From positions 1 through 64,000 of the forward strand of contig NZ_JENB01000004.1 in the NCBI RefSeq assembly GCF_000708715.2: 64,000 bases of DNA. Direction: 5' to 3'. The stretch comes from Pseudomonas putida W15Oct28. Lineage in GTDB: Bacteria; Pseudomonadota; Gammaproteobacteria; Pseudomonadales; Pseudomonadaceae. Under the pieces are notes generated by a model. It had not been told where the DNA came from, searched no databases, and saw only the letters and a list, made by a program, of their open reading frames with translations. Shown one piece after another: positions 17,081 to 29,957 of this stretch. The position numbers were made by a program, and so were the translations under genes. Each line of letters opens with the position of its first letter. The first letter of the stretch is position 1.

Positions 17081-19156
17081 ATGAGTCGAGATACCGGCGA
17101 CAACCTGGACCGGAACCACAGCGCCAACATGCCGATGGCCAAGGTCATGGACGCCTACCTGAGCCGCCGCAGCGTGATGCGCGGCAGCCTGGGCGCCGCC
17201 ATCGCCATGATTGCCGGTACCGGCCTGACAGGCTGCTTCGACGGTGGTGGTTCCGATCACGATGATCCGGTCACCGAGCCACCGGTGACCGAGCCGCCTG
17301 TCACCGAGCCGGAGGTGCCGAAACTGGCACTGGGCTTCCAGTCCATCCCGGGCTCGCGCACCGACGCCTGTGTGGTTGCCGCCGGCTACAGCGCCTACGT
17401 GCTGGCGCCGTGGGGCACGCCGCTGAACAGCAACGGCAACCCATGGAAGTCCGACGGCAGCAACACCTCGACCGACCAGGCCAACGCCATGGGCATGCAC
17501 CATGACGGCATGCACTTCTTCCCCATCAACGGCAGCTCGGAAGACGGCCTGCTGGCGATCAACTTCGAGTACATCGACGCCGCAGCCCTGCACCCGGCCG
17601 GCCCGACCACCGATGTCAACGGCAAGCGCCCGGTCGAGGAAGTGCGCAAGGAAATCAACGCCCATGGGGCTGGCGTGGTGCGCCTGAAGAAAGTCAGCGG
17701 CCGCTGGCAGGTCGTCGACAACGACCCGCTGAACCGCCGCTTCACCACCGCCTCGCGCATGGAAATCACCGGTCCGCTGCGCGGCACCGACCACGTCAAG
17801 ACCAAGTACTCCAGCGCCGGTACCCACTGCCGCGGCACCAACAACAACTGCGGAAACGGTTACACCCCGTGGGGCACCTACCTGACCTGTGAAGAGAACT
17901 GGCCGGGCATCTTCGTCAACAAGGGCACCCGCCCCGAAGACCAGCGCCGCATTGGCGTGGGCACCTCCAGCGGCCAGTACAAGTGGGAAACCGCTGCCGG
18001 TGACAGCACCGAAGTGGCCGACGAATTCGCCCGTTTCGACGTCACCGTCAAGGGCGCCAGCGCCACCGACGACTACCGCAACGAAGCCAGCACCTACGGC
18101 TACATCGTCGAGATCGACCCGTACAACAGCAGCACCCTGGCCACCAAGCGCACCGCGCTGGGCCGCTTCCGCCACGAGGGCTGCGCCCCAGGCCTGCCGG
18201 TCGCCGGCAAGCCGCTGGTGTGGTACATGGGTGACGACTCGAACAACGAGTACCTGTACAAGTGGGTTTCCACCGCTGTGTGGGATGCCGCCGATGCCAA
18301 CCCGGCCAACCGCCTGGCCACCGGCGCCAAGTACCTGGACCAGGGCAAGCTCTACGTGGCCCGCTTCAATGCCGACGGGACCGGCGTATGGCTGCTGCTG
18401 GACGTGGCCACTGCCACCACGGGCGGCAGCACCCTGGGTGCGCTGTATGGTGACCTGCCAGGCATCATCCTCAACACCCGTGGGGCTGGCGATGCCGTAG
18501 GCGCGACGCCGATGGACCGCCCGGAATGGACGACGGTGAATCCGCTGAACGGCGATGTGTACCTGACCCTGACCAACAACAGCGCGCGCACCCCGGAAAA
18601 GGTCGATGCGGCCAACCCGCGCGGCCCGAACCGCCACGGCCACATCATTCGCTGGCACGACAGCGACGACCAGTTGAGCTTCAACTGGGACATCTTCGTG
18701 TTCGGCGCCAACGCGGCCGGTACTGCCGACATCAACCGCTCCGGCCTGACCGAACTGAACCAGTTCGCGAGCCCTGACGGCATGAGCTTCGATAGCCGTG
18801 GCGTGTTGTGGTTCGAGACCGACAACGGCGAGAGCACCCTCACCGATTACACCAACGACCAGCTGCTGGCGGTGATCCCTACCGACCTGGTGGACGCCAC
18901 CGGCAAGCAGGTGCCGGTGAACGCACAGAACCAGGTGGACCTGCGCCGCTTCTTCGTCGGGCCGAATGATTGCGAGGTGACCGGGATTGCCTTTACCCCG
19001 GACAACAAGACGCTGTTCGTCAACATTCAGCACCCGGGGAACTGGCCGTATACCGACAAGGCTACCGATGCTACCCCGGCTGGGGCCAAGGTAAGGCCGC
19101 GGGCTTCGACGGTGGTGATTCAGCGGGTTGATGGCGGCGAGATCGGGACTGCCTGA
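17081..19156 (+). CDS. PhoX family alkaline phosphatase-like protein (DUF839), Tat lipoprotein
   Basis: The 691-residue protein belongs to the PhoX family of calcium/iron phosphatases. Visible family motifs are TPWGTYLTCEENWPG, the HEGCAPG region, YMGDDSNNEYLYKW, GVLWFETDNGES and CEVTGIAFTPDNKTLFVNIQ. The N-terminus has a long n-region, the Tat motif SRRSVM (28-33), a hydrophobic stretch and a lipobox LTGC with Cys52. After the cysteine comes a flexible tether with repeated VTEPP units. It lies beside the gsp operon and gspK and is probably a T2SS substrate. In P. putida the Xcp system has been reported to secrete phosphatases, which fits. Confidence 0.88.
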   Translation: MSRDTGDNLDRNHSANMPMAKVMDAYLSRRSVMRGSLGAAIAMIAGTGLTGCFDGGGSDHDDPVTEPPVTEPPVTEPEVPKLALGFQSIPGSRTDACVVAAGYSAYVLAPWGTPLNSNGNPWKSDGSNTSTDQANAMGMHHDGMHFFPINGSSEDGLLAINFEYIDAAALHPAGPTTDVNGKRPVEEVRKEINAHGAGVVRLKKVSGRWQVVDNDPLNRRFTTASRMEITGPLRGTDHVKTKYSSAGTHCRGTNNNCGNGYTPWGTYLTCEENWPGIFVNKGTRPEDQRRIGVGTSSGQYKWETAAGDSTEVADEFARFDVTVKGASATDDYRNEASTYGYIVEIDPYNSSTLATKRTALGRFRHEGCAPGLPVAGKPLVWYMGDDSNNEYLYKWVSTAVWDAADANPANRLATGAKYLDQGKLYVARFNADGTGVWLLLDVATATTGGSTLGALYGDLPGIILNTRGAGDAVGATPMDRPEWTTVNPLNGDVYLTLTNNSARTPEKVDAANPRGPNRHGHIIRWHDSDDQLSFNWDIFVFGANAAGTADINRSGLTELNQFASPDGMSFDSRGVLWFETDNGESTLTDYTNDQLLAVIPTDLVDATGKQVPVNAQNQVDLRRFFVGPNDCEVTGIAFTPDNKTLFVNIQHPGNWPYTDKATDATPAGAKVRPRASTVVIQRVDGGEIGTA

Positions 19157-19162
19157 TAAATC

Positions 19163-19285
19163 TGGGGCCGCTTTGCGGCCCTTTCGCGACACAAGGCCGC
19201 TCCCACAACAACCGCGCAGCCTTCAGGTACCGCGCGGTTGTTGTGGGAGCGGCCTTGTGTCGCGATAGGGCTGCACAGCAGCCCC
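19163..19285. repeat. Paired REP element between phoX-like gene and gspK
   Basis: A long inverted repeat of the GCGGCCTTGTGTCGCGAAAGGGC type has arms of about 55 bases and a loop containing CCTTCAGG, flanked by CAACAACCGCGC/GCGCGGTTGTTG. It lies between convergent genes and probably ends both transcripts. Confidence 0.8.
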
Positions 19286-19299
19286 GGCAATCTCAAGCC

Positions 19300-20265
19300 C
19301 TACCAGGCCATCGGCTCCCGGCTGCGCACCCGCACTTGCTGCGCCGGCACCCGGGCATGCCATTGCACCACCCCCAGCGCCTCCACCTGGAATTCGCTGC
19401 GTATCGCCCGCCCCTCTTCCTCGAACGACAGCTGCAGCAGGAAGTACCCGCTGTTGAGCAGCAAACCTTCACTCAGCCGTTCAAACGTCTCGTCATCCAC
19501 CGCGCCCAACGCCTGGCGCAACGCGGCTGCATCCACGTACCCCGACGCCGGCCGCCCGCTGATGATGCGGCTGAGCAACGACCGCGAATAGCGCCCTTCG
19601 TACAGCGCTTCCAGTAACGGAAGGTGCTCCAGCCCAAGCGCATTGGCGTTCAGGCGCCAGCCGGTGACCTGGGGCAAGGCGCACAGCATCGGGTAGCGAG
19701 CCTGGCGGGCGGCGTCCGGCTCCAGCAGCAGGTTCAGCTCGCTGGTGTCGAGCATCGGCTGGTTGGCCGCCAGGCGCGGCGGTTGCTGGCGCAGGTACTG
19801 GGCGCTTTCGGCGCCCTGCAGGCGGGTGTCGCTGTCGGCGTCGAGCCAGTCGGCCAGCGCATCGACCAGGCGCTCGGCAGCCATGTCGTCGCCCAGCAGG
19901 TAGCGCAACTGGCGCTCGGCACGCTCACCATCGGCGCCCAGCAGCGCATTGACGTTGAAGCAGGTGTGCTGGTCGCGCACCCGTAACTGCGCCTGACCTG
20001 CGCCAAAATCGTATTTAAGCGGCTGCCCACGCAAGGCCTGCCAGAACAACGGGCTAAGCCGCCAGGCGGGGTCGCGCAGGGCCTGCTCTGCATAGGCCAG
20101 GCCGGCCTGCTCCATGGCCCGCGCCTGCACCCGCTGGTGCAGCAGGCGCACTTCATCCACTTGGCGCCGGCCATCTTCCACCAGCCAGGCCATGCCCGCC
20201 GCCAGCATTGCCAGCACCACCATCACCATCAACAGGGCCGCACCCTGCTGTTGCCTGCCACCCAT
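19300..20265 (-). CDS. gspK: Type II secretion system minor pseudopilin K (GspK)
   Basis: GspK caps the pseudopilus tip. The 321-residue protein starts MGGRQQQG with a prepilin cleavage site before [20 protein letters not shown]; as usual for GspK, there is no Glu at +5. The large globular domain follows, with [31 protein letters not shown] and [11 protein letters not shown], which carry the conserved GspK fold and calcium-binding acidic residues. I start at ATG 20265; a longer upstream reading lacks a leader. It is separated from the other gsp genes by the PhoX-like gene and has its own promoter region facing tatA. Confidence 0.92.
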   Translation of the reverse strand: MGGRQQQGAALLMVMVVLAMLAAGMAWLVEDGRRQVDEVRLLHQRVQARAMEQAGLAYAEQALRDPAWRLSPLFWQALRGQPLKYDFGAGQAQLRVRDQHTCFNVNALLGADGERAERQLRYLLGDDMAAERLVDALADWLDADSDTRLQGAESAQYLRQQPPRLAANQPMLDTSELNLLLEPDAARQARYPMLCALPQVTGWRLNANALGLEHLPLLEALYEGRYSRSLLSRIISGRPASGYVDAAALRQALGAVDDETFERLSEGLLLNSGYFLLQLSFEEEGRAIRSEFQVEALGVVQWHARVPAQQVRVRSREPMAW

Positions 20266-20410
20266 CCGTGCGTGCCTCGCTCGCGCAATAAAGACGCCAG
20301 TCAACACGCGGCGTGTTGCAGGTAGATGGCAATGCCGGTTCGTCATGTGCACGTCATCTACACGAGGCAGGATTGCCCTTCCTTTTCATGGCCTTACAGG
20401 AGTAGTCGCA

Positions 20411-20644
20411 ATGGGTGGCATTGGAATCTGGCAACTGGTGATCGTACTGCTGATCGTATTTCTGCTGTTTGGTACCAAGCGCCTCAAGGGCCTGGGTAGC
20501 GATGTGGGCGAGGCGATCCAGGGTTTTCGCAAGTCCATGGGCGGCGACGCTGACGCCAGCGCACCTGGCCAGGCGCAGGTTCAGCAACAGGCCCCGCTGA
20601 CCGGCCAGGCCACGCAGCAGCCTCAAGCGGACCGTCAGGCCTGA
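20411..20644 (+). CDS. tatA: Sec-independent protein translocase subunit TatA
   Basis: TatA forms the protein-conducting element of the twin-arginine translocase. The 77-residue protein begins [20 protein letters not shown], followed by the hinge [20 protein letters not shown] with the conserved Phe-Gly, and a Gln-rich tail. The start at 20411 follows CAGGAGTAGTCGCA. It overlaps tatB by one base and is followed by tatC. P. putida genomes carry another tat operon elsewhere, so this is probably a second, locus-specific set. Confidence 0.93.
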   Translation: MGGIGIWQLVIVLLIVFLLFGTKRLKGLGSDVGEAIQGFRKSMGGDADASAPGQAQVQQQAPLTGQATQQPQADRQA

Positions 20645-20934
20645 TGTTCGAGGTAGGCTTCAGCGAGCTGCTGCTGGTTGGCGTCGTCGCGCTGCTGGTG
20701 CTGGGCCCGGAGCGCCTGCCGGTGGCAGCGCGCACCCTCGGCCGCGGCCTGGGCCAGGCGCGCCGGGCCATGCACGCCTTGCGCACGCAGGTAGAACGCG
20801 AGATCGAGTTGCCCAACCTCGACAGCGCCCCATTGCAACGCCTGGAACAGGAGATCCGCCAAGGTATCAGCCTGAACACAGAGCCGGCCAATGACGCGGC
20901 CACGGTCGCGCTGCCCAAGGAAAACGCCTCATGA
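20644..20934 (+). CDS. tatB: Sec-independent protein translocase subunit TatB
   Basis: TatB forms the substrate receptor with TatC. The 96-residue protein begins [20 protein letters not shown] with the conserved Glu and GPERLP hinge. It is short; TatB is usually 130-170 residues, and here the cytoplasmic C-terminal part is reduced. The start overlaps the tatA stop and the end overlaps tatC by four bases. Confidence 0.9.
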   Translation: MFEVGFSELLLVGVVALLVLGPERLPVAARTLGRGLGQARRAMHALRTQVEREIELPNLDSAPLQRLEQEIRQGISLNTEPANDAATVALPKENAS

Positions 20935-21692
20935 GTATTGCCATGGACCCGGCGGCCAGCATGCCGCTGACCGAACACCTGCGCGACCTGCGCAAACGCC
21001 TGGTGCGTTGCCTGGCGCTGGTGGCATTGGTGTTCGCCGGCCTGTTCCCGTTCGCCCAGACGCTGTACACGCTCATTTCCGAGCCGCTGCGGCGCTTTTT
21101 GCCGGAAGGCGCGAGCATGATCGCCACCAGCGTCACCTCGCCGTTTCTGACGCCGTTCAAGCTGACCGCGATGTGCGCGCTGTTCGTGGCCATGCCGCTG
21201 CTGCTGCACCAGGCCTGGGGTTTTCTGGCGCCGGGGCTGTACCGCCGTGAGCGGCGCATTGCCCTGCCGCTGCTGGTGTCGAGCATCGTGTTGTTCTATG
21301 CCGGCATGGCGTTCGCGTTCTTTCTGGTGTTCCCGATGATGTTCGGTTTCTTTGCCAGCGTTACGCCGGACGGCGTGGCGATGATGACCGACATCAGCCA
21401 GTACCTGGACTTCATCCTGGCGCTGTTCCTGGCGTTCGGGCTGGCATTCGAGATCCCGGTGGCGACGTTCATCGTGGTCTGGGTGGGGTTGGCGGATGTA
21501 CCCACACTGAGGCGCAGCAGGCCCTACGTGATCGTCGGGTGCTTTGTGGTGGGGATGATCCTGACGCCGCCGGATGTGTTTTCGCAGACAATGCTGGCGG
21601 TGCCGATGTGGGTGCTGTTCGAGGTGGGGTTGCTGGCTTGTGCGTGGTTGAAGCGGCCTGAGCCCGGCAAGGAGATTGTGGCTGGGTTATAG
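20931..21692 (+). CDS. tatC: Sec-independent protein translocase subunit TatC
   Basis: TatC recognises the twin-arginine signal in the inner membrane. The 253-residue protein has the six-helix profile and conserved features: [18 protein letters not shown] at the N-terminus, the SPF...FKLT loop, and FALEIPVATF-type sequence ([18 protein letters not shown]). It completes a compact tatABC operon next to genes for Tat-type lipoproteins. Confidence 0.95.
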   Translation: MSIAMDPAASMPLTEHLRDLRKRLVRCLALVALVFAGLFPFAQTLYTLISEPLRRFLPEGASMIATSVTSPFLTPFKLTAMCALFVAMPLLLHQAWGFLAPGLYRRERRIALPLLVSSIVLFYAGMAFAFFLVFPMMFGFFASVTPDGVAMMTDISQYLDFILALFLAFGLAFEIPVATFIVVWVGLADVPTLRRSRPYVIVGCFVVGMILTPPDVFSQTMLAVPMWVLFEVGLLACAWLKRPEPGKEIVAGL

Positions 21693-21800
21693 GGCCTATT
21701 CGCGGGCACGCCCGCTCCCACAGAGATCGCACAACCTTCGAGTAATGTGCGATCCCTGTGGGAGCGGGCGTGTCGAGGCGTCGAACCGCCGCGAATAGCC
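21692..21800. repeat. Paired REP element
   Basis: Inverted copies of GGCTATTCGCGG/CACGCCCGCTCCCACAG surround a central GATCGCACA ... TGTGCGATC hairpin. It lies between tatC and the convergent NIF3-like gene. Confidence 0.75.
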
Positions 21801-21810
21801 TTGATGCGGT

Positions 21811-22122
21811 CTAGAACTCGGCGAGCCGCCAGACTTCATAGGCTGGCGTCTCGTACGGGTGGCTTTGCTTTAGCGCTGCGACGACCTGTGCAATCAGGTC
21901 GTCAGCCACCACCAGCTCTACCTTCCACTCCTCCACCACCTCGACCTGACCGGTTTGCCCGAGGTACGGCTGGCTGCCGTCCAACGGGCGGAACTGGCCC
22001 TGGCCCAGGGTTTGCCAGGCGCAGTGGTCATAGTCACCGATGCGCCCGCCACCCGCAGCGAACACAGCGGCCTTGACCACTTCGACGTGGCTGGCGGGGA
22101 CAAAGAAGGCGAGCTTGTACAC
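21811..22122 (-). CDS. NIF3-like/YqfO N-terminal domain protein
   Basis: This small protein of 103 residues matches the stand-alone CutA-like domain found inserted in NIF3/YqfO proteins: it begins MYKLAFFVPASHVEVVKAAVFAAGGGRIGDY and ends with the conserved KQSHPYETPAYEVWRL. The fold is ferredoxin-like and the function is unknown. It directly follows purL (3 bases apart) on the same strand. Confidence 0.8.
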   Translation of the reverse strand: MYKLAFFVPASHVEVVKAAVFAAGGGRIGDYDHCAWQTLGQGQFRPLDGSQPYLGQTGQVEVVEEWKVELVVADDLIAQVVAALKQSHPYETPAYEVWRLAEF

Positions 22123-22125
22123 GCC

Positions 22126-27788
<5,663 letters not shown>

Positions 27789-27789
27789 G

Positions 27790-27898
27790 CCTGAACCGGC
27801 CTCTTCGCGGGCGCGCCCGCTCCCACATGTACACCACAGGCCCGAGGGGATTGGTATTCCTGTGGGAGCGGGCGTGCCCGCGAAGAGGCCGGTTCAGG
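27790..27898. repeat. Long paired REP hairpin between mltF and tadA
   Basis: Arms of about 38 bases (CCTGAACCGGCCTCTTCGCG and its continuation, with the complementary copy ending at 27898) are almost perfect complements. It lies exactly between convergent genes and is the likely bidirectional transcript end. Confidence 0.85.
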
Positions 27899-28378
27899 TC
27901 AAGCCTTGGCCCGGCGGGCTTTGAAGAAGTCGCTGAGGATCTGCCCGCACTCCTCCGCCAGCACCCCACCCTCCACCATCACCCGATGGTTGAGGAACCC
28001 CTGGCCGAAGAACTGCCCCTGGCTCTGCACAATGCCCGCCTTGGGCTCCAGCGCGCCAAAAACCACGCGCATCACCCGCGAATGCACAATCAGCCCTGCG
28101 CACATGCTGCACGGCTCCAGGGTCACGTACAGGGTGCTGCCGGGCAGGCGGTAGTTGCTGGCTGATTTCGCCGCTGCACGGATGGCCACCATCTCGGCAT
28201 GCGCACTGGGGTCGCTGTCGAGGATCGGCCGGTTGAAGCCCTGGCCGATCACCTGCCCATGCTGTACCAGCACCGCACCCACGGGCACCTCGCCCAGCGC
28301 AGCACCTTCGGCGGCCAAAGCCAGGGCCAGGCGCATGAATTCCTGATCGCGGCTGCGATCGATGATCTGCGGGCGCAT
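27899..28378 (-). CDS. tadA: tRNA-specific adenosine deaminase (TadA)
   Basis: TadA deaminates A34 of tRNA-Arg(ACG) to inosine. The 159-residue protein has the zinc/catalytic motif HAEMVAIR and the second ligand pair PCSMCAG, plus the conserved EVPVGAVLV and the VVFGALEPKAG region. I start at ATG 28378, which overlaps the multicopper oxidase stop (TGATG). A longer upstream reading lies inside the oxidase gene. The coupling of tadA to an oxidase is probably incidental. Confidence 0.93.
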   Translation of the reverse strand: MRPQIIDRSRDQEFMRLALALAAEGAALGEVPVGAVLVQHGQVIGQGFNRPILDSDPSAHAEMVAIRAAAKSASNYRLPGSTLYVTLEPCSMCAGLIVHSRVMRVVFGALEPKAGIVQSQGQFFGQGFLNHRVMVEGGVLAEECGQILSDFFKARRAKA

Positions 28379-29760
28379 CAGACCACCGCAATCGCGGCCA
28401 TCAGGCCGGTTTCCATGTGGTCGATGACGTGGCAATGGAACATCCAGGTGCCCGGGTTATCCGCCACCAGTGCCACCTGGGCGCGCTCGTTCTTGCCCAA
28501 CAGATAGGTGTCGGTGAACCACGGCTCCTTGATGTCGTGACGGTTGGAGGCGATCACCTTGAAGCTCATGCCATGCAGGTGGATCGGGTGCTGGTACTGG
28601 GTCATGTTCTTCAGCTCGAAGATGTAGCTCTTGCCCTTTTTCAACGTGGCGATGGGGCGGTCGGCGCAGGTTTTGTCGGTGATATCCCAGGCCTGGCCGT
28701 TGATCTGCCACATGCTCGACGGCTTGTTCGGGTCTGGCGTGACCGAGACGCTGGCCGCCCACTCGAAATTGAAGTTGAGCTTTTCGGCATTCTCCAGGTC
28801 CGGCTCGGCGATCGGGTTGGCCGGCAGCGCTGGCGGCCAGTCACTCGGCGCGTCATTGCTGGCCACCGAACGCAGGGTACCCAGGCGCACGAAACCATCG
28901 CGCAGGGAGATCTCCTCGCCTGCCTCGGGAATACGGATGGCGAGGCAGATGCGCATGCCGGGGCCGAGCCAGTACTCGTCCTCCAGTGGTCGCGGGGTCA
29001 CCGGATTGCCGTCGAGGGCATAGATTTTCGCCTCGCAGTTGCCCTTGAGATTGAGGCGGTAGGTCCAGGTGTTGTCCAGGTTCAGCAGGCGCACCCGCAC
29101 CACCTGGCCAGCCGGCAACTCGGTGACCGAGCCGGCCTGGCCATTGATGGTGATCAAGCGCCCGGCGGTGCCATTGCGCGCCGCCTCGCGAGGGATGCTG
29201 AAAGGCAGCCAGGCCCCCTGCTCGTCCACGTGCCAGTTTTTCAGGCTCAATGTGCGCTCATGCTGGAACCCGGTAGGCTCACGCTCCTCGACGATCAGCG
29301 GGCCGACCAGGCCGCGGCCGAGCTCTTCGGAGCTGCTGACGTGCGGGTGATACCAGTAGCTGCCGGCGTCCGGCACGCGGAACTTGTAGTCGAAGTACTC
29401 GCCAGGCTTGACCGGCAGTTGCGAGACATAGGGCACGCCGTCCATTTCCAGCGGCAGGCGAATGCCGTGCCAGTGGATGGTGGTTTCGACCGGCAGGTGG
29501 TTGATGAAGCGTACCCGCAACCAGGTGCCCTGGCGCACGCGCAACTCGGTGCCTGGCGCCGATGGGCCGAACGCCCAGGCTTCGGTCTTGAAGCCCGGCA
29601 CCAGTTCGACGTCCAGCGGCGCTGCGATCAGCTCGTAGTCATGCCCGGCGTTGTCGTCTTCGACCTTGCCCAGCCAGTAACGCGCTGCGCCACCGGCGCC
29701 CAGGCCAACCACAACCAGGCCGGTGAGGCCTTTGAGCATTTGTCGACGGGTGAAGGACAT
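28378..29760 (-). CDS. cumA: Multicopper oxidase, CumA-like, Tat-exported
   Basis: The 460-residue protein is a three-domain multicopper oxidase. The copper-binding motifs are complete: TTIHWHGIRLP, SYWYHPHVSSSEE, HPIHLHGMSF and HCHVIDHMETGLM. The N-terminus MSFTRRQMLKG and following hydrophobic stretch form a twin-arginine signal. The order and length match CumA of P. putida, once linked to manganese oxidation and later considered dispensable for it. Copper tolerance or phenol oxidation are other options. It is divergent from the large toxin-like gene. Confidence 0.85.
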   Translation of the reverse strand: MSFTRRQMLKGLTGLVVVGLGAGGAARYWLGKVEDDNAGHDYELIAAPLDVELVPGFKTEAWAFGPSAPGTELRVRQGTWLRVRFINHLPVETTIHWHGIRLPLEMDGVPYVSQLPVKPGEYFDYKFRVPDAGSYWYHPHVSSSEELGRGLVGPLIVEEREPTGFQHERTLSLKNWHVDEQGAWLPFSIPREAARNGTAGRLITINGQAGSVTELPAGQVVRVRLLNLDNTWTYRLNLKGNCEAKIYALDGNPVTPRPLEDEYWLGPGMRICLAIRIPEAGEEISLRDGFVRLGTLRSVASNDAPSDWPPALPANPIAEPDLENAEKLNFNFEWAASVSVTPDPNKPSSMWQINGQAWDITDKTCADRPIATLKKGKSYIFELKNMTQYQHPIHLHGMSFKVIASNRHDIKEPWFTDTYLLGKNERAQVALVADNPGTWMFHCHVIDHMETGLMAAIAVV

Positions 29761-29957
29761 CGGTGCGGGTACCTCGTGTTCTGCGCAATCAAGCTGCCAG
29801 CAGTGGCTGGCGATGAAGGGCGAATACGATACACCTGCAAATGGGAAAGATTAAGTGAAGTGTTGCCGCAGCACATTTACCCCCCAGCAATATCTACCCC
29901 GACCCACACCCGCTGCCGATGCAGGCTTGGCCATTGTCCTTCATCGAGGAAATGCCC
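29761..29957. promoter_or_regulatory. Divergent promoter region of cumA and the toxin-like gene
   Basis: A 197-base region precedes both genes. The only confident element is the ribosome binding site GAGGA at 29946-29950, eight bases before the ATG of the toxin-like gene. I could not assign a specific operator. Confidence 0.35.

Noticed and set aside
17015..19192. 725-residue minus-strand frame opposite the PhoX-like gene
   Set aside because: Its composition (Val, His, Gly, Ala) is the mirror of a GC-rich coding strand. The plus-strand product has clear family motifs.
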